Shown one piece after another: positions 8,309-16,250 of a stretch of DNA of 64,000 bases. The stretch covers positions 45,359 through 109,358 of the forward strand of contig JANYJW010000056.1 in the NCBI GenBank assembly GCA_025361705.1, written 5' to 3'. The stretch is from Gemmatimonas sp. GTDB lineage: Bacteria > Gemmatimonadota > Gemmatimonadetes > Gemmatimonadales > Gemmatimonadaceae. A program made the position numbers and the translations under genes. The notes beneath the pieces were generated by a model that was given only the letters and a program-made list of their open reading frames with translations, was not told the DNA's origin and did not search any database. Positions within the stretch are counted from its first letter, which is position 1. Each line of letters opens with the position of its first letter.

Positions 8309-11300
8309 TCAGCTCCCGCGCACCAGGCGCACGCGCTCCTCACCAAGGAGCGCCCGTAGTTCCAGCAGTGAGGTGCCCGTGGTCGAGATGGTCAGCGACG
8401 ACGAGCGGAAACGTGAGAAGGCGCCATCGGCGCCCGTCCAATGCAGTTCCAGCGGTGCCTGCCCAGGGTGCGAGACGGCCACGGCGCGCACATCCTGCAT
8501 CACCCCGCCGTGCAGCCCGCTGCCGGCGGCCATGTGCAGCACCACCGCAATCTGCCCTGTAGCGCGCAACTCGGCGAGCCGGGTGACGCTTTCGACGATG
8601 AACGTGGGGTTCTCCACGCCCTGGTCGCGGCGCGAGTAACTCCCCTTGATGAGCACGGGGACGTCGGTCTGCACCCGATCGCCGATGGCGGCCCACGCCT
8701 CGGGGAAGACGAGCACTTCGCCGGCGCCGGAGAAGTCCTCGACGGCAAGGCGTGCGAACTCGGCGCCCGACTTCTTGCTCAGTTGGCGTCGAATGGCGGT
8801 GACCACGCACCCGATGGAGACAGGCTTCTCGGTCCACGTGCCGAGGGCGGCAATGGTGCTCGACGCCAGCAACTCGCACTCGGCGCGGAATGGTTCGAGC
8901 GGGTGCCCGGAGATATAGAAGCCGAGGATTTCCTTTTCGCGCTGCAGGCGCTCGCTTTCGCTGAGCGGCTTGAGGGTCGGGAGCGTGGGCGCCACCTGCT
9001 GCCTGGTGTCGCTGGACGCGCCGCCGAAGTCACCGAAGAGCGAGTGCTGCCCCGACGAGCGTTCCTGCTGCTGCAGGGATGCCGCCTGCATGGCGCCGTC
9101 GAGTGCGGCGGCGAGCTGGGCGCGGTGCCCGAGGCCATCGAGGGCCCCGGCGTAGCAGAGGGCCTCGAGCACGCGCTTGTTGCAGCTGCGCAGGTCGACG
9201 CGGTCGCACAATTCGTAGAGCGTGGTGACGGGTTTGTCCGCACGCGCGGCGATGATCGTGTCGATGGCGGAGCGGCCGACGTTGCGGACGGCACCGAGGC
9301 CGAAGCGGATGCGCTGTTCGCCGACGACCGTGAACTTGTAGCCCGACTCGTTGACGTCAGGCGGAAGGATCTGGAGCCCGAGGTCGCGTGCCTCGTTGAT
9401 GTACTGCACCACCTTGTCGGTGAAGCCGATGTTCGCCGAGAGCAGCGCGGCCATGAACTCGGCCGGGTAGTGCGCCTTGAGGTACGCCGTCTGGAACGAC
9501 AGGACGGAGTACGCCACCGAGTGCGATTTGTTGAAGCCGTAGCGGCCGAATGTCTCGATCTGCCCGCCGAGTTCCTCGATAATGCGTTTGTCGTAGCCGC
9601 GCGCGATGGCCTTGGTGACGAACTTGCCGATCTCCTTCTTGATGAGCTCGGCGTCCTTCTTGCCGACGGCCTTGCGCAGCACGTCGGCTTCGGCCAGCGA
9701 GATGCCGGCGAGCCGCTGGGCGATACGCATCACCTGTTCCTGGTAGGTGATGACGCCGTAGGTGGGGGCGAGAATTTCTTCGAGCTCGGGGAGTGCGTAC
9801 GAGACGGGTTCCTCGCCCTTCTTGCGGCGCTGGTAGACCTTGTGCATGCCGGCGTCGAGCGGGCCGGGGCGCATGAGCGCGTTGGACGCGACGAGGTCGT
9901 CGAAGCGGTCGGCGCGCATGCCACGCACCATGTCGGTGGCGAGCGGTGATTCGAACTGGAAGACGCCGGCCGTGCGTCCCGCGCGGAGCATGCGGTAGGT
10001 GGCCTCGTCGTCGTACGGGATGGCGTCGAGGTCGATGGACTCGCCGCGGCGCTGCTTGATGGAGACGAGCGCGTCGTGGATGACGGTGAGCGTCGTGAGG
10101 CCGAGGAAATCCATCTTCAACATGCCGGCGTGCTCGAGCATGTTCATGTCGTACTGCGTCACGACCACGCGCTCGTCGCTGCCCGACCCCGAGCCCTTGG
10201 ACTCCTGCGTGCAGACCGGCACGTACTCGTCGAGCGGGCCCGGGGCGATGACAATGCCGGCGGCGTGGATGCCGGCGTGGCGCGAGAGCCCTTCGAGGGC
10301 GATGGCGAAGTCGAACAGCTGGGCGTGGCGCTCGTCCTGCTCGTAGAGCTTACGGACTTCGGAGACCTTGGCGATGGCCTCCTTGACGGTCAGTGAGTAA
10401 TTGGCCGCGTTGGGAATGAGCTTGGCGATCGCGTCCGTCTCGCCGGGCGAGAAGCCGAGGACGCGCCCGACGTCCTTGATGGCGGCGCGGCTCTTGAGCG
10501 TCCCGAAGGTGATGATCTGCCCCACCGAGTCGCGGCCATACTTGTCCCGCACGTAGTCGATGACCTCGCCGCGGCGCTCTTCGCAGAAGTCGACGTCGAT
10601 GTCGGGCATCGACACGCGCTCGGGATTCAGGAAGCGCTCGAAAAGGAGGTCGTACTTGAGCGGGCAGACGTCGGTGATCTTCAGCGAATACGCGACGATC
10701 GACCCGGCCGCCGAGCCGCGTCCGGGGCCCACCGGAATGCCGCGGTCGCGCGCCGCCTGGATGAAGTCAGCGACGATGAGGAAGTAGCCGGCGTAGCCCG
10801 TCTTGGTAATGACGTCGAGTTCGTAGTCGAGCCGCTCGCGCACCTCGCGCGGCATCGGATTGCCGTAGCGGACCACGGCGCCATCGGTCGCCAGCTGGAT
10901 GAGGAGCTGGTTTTCCGTCTTGACGCCTGCCGGCAACGGGAACGACGGCACGTGGTACTTCTTGCCGAACTGCACATCCACCTGATCGGCGATCTTCAGC
11001 GTGTTTTCGAGGACGTCGGGGCGGCTGTCGAAGTGGGCGCGGATCTCGGGAGCACTCTTGAAGAAGAGCCCGCGGTCGTAGCGCATGCGGTCGGCATCGG
11101 TGCGGTCCTTCTTGAGGCCAATGCAGAGCAGGACGTCGTGCGCATCGTGGTCCTCGGCGCGCAGGAAGTGCGCATCGTTGGTGGCGATGACCGGGAGGTT
11201 CAGCGTGCCGGCAAGCGAGAAGACGCGCTCGTTGAGGATGGTTTGGTCACCCGCGTCGTGCGCCTGGACCTCGAGGTAGTAGCGATCCGTGAAAACGTCG

Positions 11301-11788
11301 GCATACCACTCGGCCGCCTTGCGCGCATCGTCGGGGCGGTCGGCGAGCAGGTGGTGGGCAACTTCGCCCGCCATGCATGCCGAGGAGACGATGAGCCCTT
11401 CGTTATACTTGGCAAGGAGTTCGCGGTCGACGCGGGGCTTACCGTAGAAGCCCTCGGTGTAGGCCAGCGACGAGAGCTTCACCAGATTGCGGTACCCGGC
11501 GAGATTCTGGGCGAGCAGGATGAGGTGGTAGTAGTTGCGTTCGCCCGGGCCGCCGCGCGTGCGGGCCCGGCGATCGCCCGATGCGACGTACGCCTCCATG
11601 CCGATGATGGGTCGGAGCTTGGCCTTTCGGGCCTTCTCCTGGAACTCCCACGCGGCGTGCAGGTTACCGTGATCGGTGATGGCGAGCGCCGGTTGCTCGA
11701 ACTCCAGCGCCCGGGCAATCAGGTCATCGATCCGGTTGGCTCCGTCGAGGAGCGAGAACTCGGAATGGCAGTGCAGATGGACGAACAT
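8309..11788 (-). CDS. dnaE: DNA polymerase III alpha subunit
   Basis: 1159 residues from ATG 11788. An open frame continues 145 codons upstream, but the protein begins exactly at MFVHLHCHSEFSLLDG, the standard DnaE N-terminus (PHP domain). The PHP metal motifs (HLHCHSEF, ITDHGN), the palm acids in PDIDVDFCEERR, and the GFNKSHSVAYS segment are present, followed by the helix-hairpin-helix and OB-fold regions. It is the replicative polymerase catalytic subunit. A promoter with a 17-base spacer lies at 11799-11827, placing the transcript start within a few bases of the ATG. It heads the operon with accA, the ricT-like gene and metG. Confidence 0.97.
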   Translation of the reverse strand: MFVHLHCHSEFSLLDGANRIDDLIARALEFEQPALAITDHGNLHAAWEFQEKARKAKLRPIIGMEAYVASGDRRARTRGGPGERNYYHLILLAQNLAGYRNLVKLSSLAYTEGFYGKPRVDRELLAKYNEGLIVSSACMAGEVAHHLLADRPDDARKAAEWYADVFTDRYYLEVQAHDAGDQTILNERVFSLAGTLNLPVIATNDAHFLRAEDHDAHDVLLCIGLKKDRTDADRMRYDRGLFFKSAPEIRAHFDSRPDVLENTLKIADQVDVQFGKKYHVPSFPLPAGVKTENQLLIQLATDGAVVRYGNPMPREVRERLDYELDVITKTGYAGYFLIVADFIQAARDRGIPVGPGRGSAAGSIVAYSLKITDVCPLKYDLLFERFLNPERVSMPDIDVDFCEERRGEVIDYVRDKYGRDSVGQIITFGTLKSRAAIKDVGRVLGFSPGETDAIAKLIPNAANYSLTVKEAIAKVSEVRKLYEQDERHAQLFDFAIALEGLSRHAGIHAAGIVIAPGPLDEYVPVCTQESKGSGSGSDERVVVTQYDMNMLEHAGMLKMDFLGLTTLTVIHDALVSIKQRRGESIDLDAIPYDDEATYRMLRAGRTAGVFQFESPLATDMVRGMRADRFDDLVASNALMRPGPLDAGMHKVYQRRKKGEEPVSYALPELEEILAPTYGVITYQEQVMRIAQRLAGISLAEADVLRKAVGKKDAELIKKEIGKFVTKAIARGYDKRIIEELGGQIETFGRYGFNKSHSVAYSVLSFQTAYLKAHYPAEFMAALLSANIGFTDKVVQYINEARDLGLQILPPDVNESGYKFTVVGEQRIRFGLGAVRNVGRSAIDTIIAARADKPVTTLYELCDRVDLRSCNKRVLEALCYAGALDGLGHRAQLAAALDGAMQAASLQQQERSSGQHSLFGDFGGASSDTRQQVAPTLPTLKPLSESERLQREKEILGFYISGHPLEPFRAECELLASSTIAALGTWTEKPVSIGCVVTAIRRQLSKKSGAEFARLAVEDFSGAGEVLVFPEAWAAIGDRVQTDVPVLIKGSYSRRDQGVENPTFIVESVTRLAELRATGQIAVVLHMAAGSGLHGGVMQDVRAVAVSHPGQAPLELHWTGADGAFSRFRSSSLTISTTGTSLLELRALLGEERVRLVRGS

Positions 11789-11798
11789 TGAACTGATA

Positions 11799-11827
11799 AG
11801 GATAGCGCCGGCGCGGGGCGCCGTCAA
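11799..11827 (-). promoter_or_regulatory. Sigma-70-type promoter of dnaE
   Basis: On the minus strand TTGACG (11822-11827) and TATCCT (11799-11804) are separated by 17 bases. The -10 box ends only 10 bases before the dnaE ATG, so the 5' leader would be just a few bases long. Confidence 0.75.
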
Positions 11828-11862
11828 AGCAGTTATTACCCGGGTGTGGAGCGCGTAATCGC

Positions 11863-14103
11863 TTGTTAGCCAATGCTTTAGTTTCGTTTCGCGGCTGGCG
11901 GCCGTGGCTTCTTGCGGCGCTCCCGGTGCTTGCCGGGTGCGTGCACGAGCGCGTGCTGTCGGTTGGGTGGAACTACAGGCTCGAGGTGGTGGCGGGTGAC
12001 GGCCAGTCGGCGCCGGCCGGCAGCACGTTGGCGCATGCCCTCTCCGTGAGTGTGCGCGACGCGGCGGGGGCGCCGGTAAAGGCCGCCGTGGTCGTCTTTC
12101 GGGTGATGGCCAGCACTGACGGCACGGCGATGGTGGACTCCATCGCCGTGACCGACGGTGCTGGCGTGGCGGCGGCCGAACTGCATCTTGGCTCACGAAC
12201 GGGGCCGGTCGCGGTCTGGGCATTTCCCGCGGGAGCCGAGGACCGCACGGTGCACTTCACGGCGACGGCGACCGGGGGGCCGGTGCTCGCTGGCGTGCTG
12301 CCGGTGAACGTGGGGCCCGGCGACACGCTGGCGCTGGCGGGGAGCGCATTGGGTGGTGTGACGTCGACGGTCGATTTCGGTGGGCGGCGCGTGCGTCCTT
12401 TGAGTGGCGGCGGCGGCGACCTGCTGGTGGTGGTCCCGGATTGCCTGCCGGCAGGGAACGTCGATGTGCGCGTCCTCAGCGGCACGGTGTGGACGGCCGT
12501 GCGGCAGGTGAGTTACTCGCCGCGTCGTCGGCTCATCACGCTGCAGCCGTACGAGAGCGTGGTGATCGGGGCGGGCGAACTGGCAACGTGTGCGTCGCTG
12601 GTCACGGTGGCCGGCGCCGACTTTGTGGTCATTCCACAGTTCGCGGCCAAGGCGGACTCGCCGGTGCCGTTGATGGTGCATGTGGCGGCGGGCGCCGCTG
12701 CAACCGCCGCGCAGGTCTTTGGCGGTTCGGGGGGTCGCGCGGCGCTGCGCGAGGCGCAGCCTGGGGCGCAGCCTGGGGCGCAGGCGCAACTGGATGTCGC
12801 GATCCGTGACGAGGAACGGCGCCTGGCGTCGATCGCACGTGCGGAGCCGTTCAGCCGTCCGCCGATGGCGGCGGTGGCGCTGGAGAGCCTGCGCATGTTC
12901 CACGTGATCGTGAGCCTGGCGGGTGACTCGACGACGCACGTGACGGGGCGGCTGCGTTTCACGGGCGCGCACGTGGCCATCTACGTGGACACAATGGTGC
13001 CCTCCGCGTTCAGCGACGCGGCACTCGAGCGGATGGGACGACTGTACGACACCGACCTGTACGGGGTGGTGACGTCGACATTCGGGCCCGAACCGGACAT
13101 CGACCACAACGGCAGGGTGCTGATCTTCCTGACGCCGCGCGTCAACGCACTGGTGGCAGCGGGCGACTGCGGCCAGCGGGGCTTCGTGACGGGGTTCTTC
13201 CATGGCCGCGACCTGCTGGCGACGGTGCCGCACTCGAACGCCGGCGAGCTCTTCTACGGGATGGTGCCGGACTCGTCGGCGCACTTCAGTTGCGCGCACA
13301 CGGCGGCCGACGCGGAGCGCCTGTTGCAAGGAACGTTCGTGCACGAGTTTCAGCACCTCGTGTCGTTCTTTCATCACGTGCTGGCGCGCGGCGGGAACCC
13401 CGAGGAGACGTGGATCAACGAGGGGTTGAGCCACATCGCCGAGGAGATGGCGTCGAAGCTGTTCGAGGCCCGGTATCCGGCGCCGCTGGGGCGTTCAACG
13501 ACCACGCAGCTCTTTCCTGACTCGGCGTCGCCGTTCATCAGCCCGCAGATGCTGAATGCGTACGTGTACCTGTACACAACGTCGAGCCATTCGGTGACGA
13601 CCTTTGCTGGGACCGGATCGCTCGAGGAACGCGGCGCCGTGTGGCTGTTTCTGCGTTGGCTTGGTGACCAGAAGGGCGAGGCGATCTACCAGCGGCTGGT
13701 GCAGACGTCACTGACGGGAATGGCCAATCTGGAGGCGCGTGCGGACGAACCGTTTGCGCGGTTGTTCGGCGACTTTGCGACGGCGATCTGGGCCGACAGC
13801 ATCGTGGGCGTTCCGCGCACCGCGGTGGCACCGCGCTACCGGTTTCTGAGTCGCAACCTGCGACAGTTGATGGCACGCGAGGCGACCATTGCTCAGTGGC
13901 CGGACCCGTTTCCGTTCACGCCGATGCGGATCTGGACCACGGGGTCCGCCGAGGGGCCGCTGATGCCGGGGTCGATGGTGTACTTGAGGATGGGCCCGTT
14001 TGGCGCGGGTTCGGGGAGCGCGACGCTGAGCTTCGCAAGGACCGACAGTGGGGCGTTTGCGGCGGCGGCGGGAGCACAGTTGGGGGTGTTGCGGGTGAAG
14101 TGA
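11863..14103 (+). CDS. Lipoprotein metalloprotease, M30-like (HExxH)
   Basis: 746 residues with a TTG start at 11863; no ATG/GTG in frame upstream gives a better signal. The lipobox is PVLAGC with Cys26. Residues 35-135 resemble an Ig-like/invasin-type domain and 140-215 an IPT/TIG domain. The catalytic region has HEFQH at 494-498, with a downstream acid in WINEGLSHIAEEM (E520, H524). HExxH plus a distal Glu fits a zinc metallopeptidase of the M30 (hyicolysin-like) type. It is predicted to sit on the outer membrane or be surface exposed and to degrade protein outside the cell. It may form a unit with the PorV-like and aminopeptidase genes downstream. Confidence 0.8.
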   Translation: MLANALVSFRGWRPWLLAALPVLAGCVHERVLSVGWNYRLEVVAGDGQSAPAGSTLAHALSVSVRDAAGAPVKAAVVVFRVMASTDGTAMVDSIAVTDGAGVAAAELHLGSRTGPVAVWAFPAGAEDRTVHFTATATGGPVLAGVLPVNVGPGDTLALAGSALGGVTSTVDFGGRRVRPLSGGGGDLLVVVPDCLPAGNVDVRVLSGTVWTAVRQVSYSPRRRLITLQPYESVVIGAGELATCASLVTVAGADFVVIPQFAAKADSPVPLMVHVAAGAAATAAQVFGGSGGRAALREAQPGAQPGAQAQLDVAIRDEERRLASIARAEPFSRPPMAAVALESLRMFHVIVSLAGDSTTHVTGRLRFTGAHVAIYVDTMVPSAFSDAALERMGRLYDTDLYGVVTSTFGPEPDIDHNGRVLIFLTPRVNALVAAGDCGQRGFVTGFFHGRDLLATVPHSNAGELFYGMVPDSSAHFSCAHTAADAERLLQGTFVHEFQHLVSFFHHVLARGGNPEETWINEGLSHIAEEMASKLFEARYPAPLGRSTTTQLFPDSASPFISPQMLNAYVYLYTTSSHSVTTFAGTGSLEERGAVWLFLRWLGDQKGEAIYQRLVQTSLTGMANLEARADEPFARLFGDFATAIWADSIVGVPRTAVAPRYRFLSRNLRQLMAREATIAQWPDPFPFTPMRIWTTGSAEGPLMPGSMVYLRMGPFGAGSGSATLSFARTDSGAFAAAAGAQLGVLRVK

Positions 14104-14116
14104 GACGGACCGGAGA

Positions 14117-14130
14117 TGGCAGTTGGCAGG
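14117..14130. repeat. Remnant of the TGGCAGA heptad family
   Basis: Two adjacent degenerate heptads (TGGCAGT, TGGCAGG) lie in the 77-base gap between the metalloprotease gene and the barrel protein gene. Too short to stand alone, but the same unit as the long arrays. Confidence 0.5.
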
Positions 14131-14180
14131 TGAACGAGTGTTGTCCGCTGGATGCTGGTGGTGGCACATTGAGGGTGATG

Positions 14181-15131
14181 ATGCGTCGATATCTGCTGAG
14201 GTTGATGGCGACTGTGGCGAGCGTGCTGGCCGCGCGCGGCGCGCAGGCGCAGCGAGCTGGCACAGTGCTGGCGCTCCCGGCGAGCGCGCGCGCGGCGGGC
14301 GCGGCGGACGCGGCACCGCTTGCCACGGGAGCGAGCGCGCTGTTCTACGGCGCGCAGAACCTGCCGGCGGAGCGATCGGCGGCCGTGAGCGCGGGCACGT
14401 GGATCGGGGGGGCGCAGTTTGCGACGGCGGCAGTGTCGTCTGCGCTCGGTCCGCGGGGCGCGTGGGCCATCGGGGTGCAGTCGCTCGACTACGGCAGCAC
14501 GGGCGAGATCGTGGCGGACCCGCTGACCGGCGGGACGCGGGGGACTGAAACGGGAAATCGTGTGGGGGCGAGCGAGCTGGCGGTGACTGCGGGCGTGTCG
14601 CACCGCGGCCGCGCATTCCGGCAGGGGCTTTCGCTCGCGTACGTGCACGCGCAGGTGGCCGACCTGACGGGGTCGGTCGTCGCCCTGAGCACGGGCGCCG
14701 GGTTGACGTTGCGCGGATGGGACCTCGAGTGGGCGGCGCAGCACGCAGGCAACACGACCATGAAGCTCGGACGAAGCGCCTCGACGCTGGTTTTCACGCA
14801 ACGCGTGGCGCTGCAGACGCCGGGCCGGACGTTGGTTGGTGGGCGATGGGTGGGCCTGGCGGAGTGGCGCGACGTGCGCGGCGAAGGGCGCACAGCACTG
14901 GTCGGGGCTGAAGGGACCTTTGTCACCGCGGCGGGCTGGCAGCTGGCGGTGCGCGGCGCCGCCGCGTCGCACTCGGTGGAAACGGCGCGCGATCCGTGGT
15001 CCGTGGGAGGGAGTGCGCAACGCGGCGCGTGGTCGCTGGACTATGCGTATCAGGGCTTCGGCGCGCTGGGGGCAGTGCATCGCATGGGGGTGACATGGCG
15101 CTCGCGCGGCCCGCGAAGCCCCTCCCACTGA
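14181..15131 (+). CDS. PorV/PorQ-like outer-membrane beta-barrel protein
   Basis: 316 residues. ATG 14181 is favoured because GAGGG (14171-14175) is 5 bases upstream; ATG 14178 is the alternative. A signal peptide (MRRYLLRLMATVASVLAARGAQAQ) precedes alternating amphipathic strands rich in Gly, Ala and aromatic residues, ending in a terminal strand. The opening PASARAAGAADAAPLATGASALFYGAQNLP corresponds to the PorV/UPF0164 pattern, where the mature protein starts with a loop of small residues before the barrel. No catalytic motif is visible. It could be an outer-membrane pore or a secretion/anchoring partner. It lies between two peptidase genes. Confidence 0.65.
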   Translation: MRRYLLRLMATVASVLAARGAQAQRAGTVLALPASARAAGAADAAPLATGASALFYGAQNLPAERSAAVSAGTWIGGAQFATAAVSSALGPRGAWAIGVQSLDYGSTGEIVADPLTGGTRGTETGNRVGASELAVTAGVSHRGRAFRQGLSLAYVHAQVADLTGSVVALSTGAGLTLRGWDLEWAAQHAGNTTMKLGRSASTLVFTQRVALQTPGRTLVGGRWVGLAEWRDVRGEGRTALVGAEGTFVTAAGWQLAVRGAAASHSVETARDPWSVGGSAQRGAWSLDYAYQGFGALGAVHRMGVTWRSRGPRSPSH

Positions 15132-16180
15132 GCGGCGCCGCGATGCGGGTGCGCTGGGGGAGTGTGGGGCTGGCGATCCTCGTCGCACTGGGCGGCGCGG
15201 CGGTGTTGACGGCGGCGACCCGCACCGGTCGATACCTGGTGCGCGCGGCGTGGGAAGAGGGAAAGATCCTCCGCCGTCGGCGCGCGATTGCCGATCTCGT
15301 GAGCGATCCGCGCACAGACGCCGCGACGCGCGGCAAGCTGCAACTGGTGCTCGCGGCGCGCGCGTACGCCATGGATTCGCTGGGCTTGCCGGCGCGCAAC
15401 GCGTTCACGCAGTACACGCGGCTGCCCTCCGACACGCTCGTGCTGGTGCTGAGCGGTGCGGCCCGCGACACGCTCGCGCCGGTGACTTGGTGGTTTCCCG
15501 TGGTCGGGCGCGTGCCCTACAAGGGGTTCTTTGACGTGCGCGAAGCAGTGCGTGAAGAAGACCGCTTGCGCGCACGTGGATTCGACGCCTACCTGCGTCC
15601 GGCATCGGCCTTCAGTACGCTGGGCTGGTTCAACGATCCGGTGCTCTCGACGACGCTGCGCGCCGATTCGGCCGACGTGGCCAACACGGTCGTGCACGAG
15701 CTGACGCACAACCGCTACTACGCCCGCAACGCCGCGATCTTCAACGAGAGTTTCGCGAGCTTCGTGGGCGCGCGCGGCGCGGCGGCGTTCTTCCGCGCCC
15801 GCGGCGATACGGCCAATGCGGGGCGGTGCGACCGGCGCTGGGAGGATGACAAGCAGTTGTCCGTGTTTTGGATGCGCCTGTCCGATGCGCTGGAGACGGC
15901 GTACGCAGCGCATCCAGGCGCGGCTGGCAAGGCGGATCGCCTTGCGGCGCGCGACCGGGTGACCGCCTGGGCGCGGCGGCAACTGGTGGACAGCGTGGGG
16001 CCGCAGCTCACCACGTACCCCGCGGGGTACGCATCGCGTGTGCGGCTGGACAACGCTGCCCTGCTGGCGCGGCGCATCTACATGACGGGGCTTGGCAGCT
16101 TCGATGCGACGTGGGAGCGCGAGGGGCGCGACCTGCGACGGACGATTGGTGCCGTCATTGCGGAGCACGAAAGACGTTGA
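15095..16180 (+). CDS. Putative zinc aminopeptidase (PF10023-type)
   Basis: 361 residues from ATG 15095, which has GGGGG (15085-15090) just upstream and overlaps the previous gene by 37 bases. ATG 15143, starting MRVRWGSVGLAILV, is a good alternative with no overlap. One N-terminal membrane helix is followed by a periplasmic domain with HELTH (201-205 from the first start) and a Glu in the next helix (FNESFASFVG, E218), the layout of the predicted aminopeptidase family PF10023. The sequence predicts a membrane-anchored zinc peptidase; the substrate is unknown. The gene ends before a heptad repeat and faces uvrD. Confidence 0.8.
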   Translation: MALARPAKPLPLSGAAMRVRWGSVGLAILVALGGAAVLTAATRTGRYLVRAAWEEGKILRRRRAIADLVSDPRTDAATRGKLQLVLAARAYAMDSLGLPARNAFTQYTRLPSDTLVLVLSGAARDTLAPVTWWFPVVGRVPYKGFFDVREAVREEDRLRARGFDAYLRPASAFSTLGWFNDPVLSTTLRADSADVANTVVHELTHNRYYARNAAIFNESFASFVGARGAAAFFRARGDTANAGRCDRRWEDDKQLSVFWMRLSDALETAYAAHPGAAGKADRLAARDRVTAWARRQLVDSVGPQLTTYPAGYASRVRLDNAALLARRIYMTGLGSFDATWEREGRDLRRTIGAVIAEHERR

Positions 16181-16205
16181 ACGACAACAGAAGCGGTGGG
16201 CGGCA

Positions 16206-16247
16206 CGCTGTACGCTGTACGCCGTGCGCTGTACGCCGTGCGCCGTA
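16206..16247. repeat. Tandem 7-bp repeat CGCYGTR, six copies
   Basis: Six consecutive heptads (CGCTGTA or CGCCGTG/A) fill the gap between the convergent aminopeptidase and uvrD genes. The unit differs from TGGCRGA but has the same 7-base period and the same kind of location. Confidence 0.9.
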
Positions 16248-16250
16248 GAG

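Noticed and set aside
11789..12223. N-terminal extension of dnaE by 145 codons
   Set aside because: It has no similarity to DnaE, crosses the dnaE promoter and overlaps the divergent lipoprotein gene. The PHP domain starts at ATG 11788.
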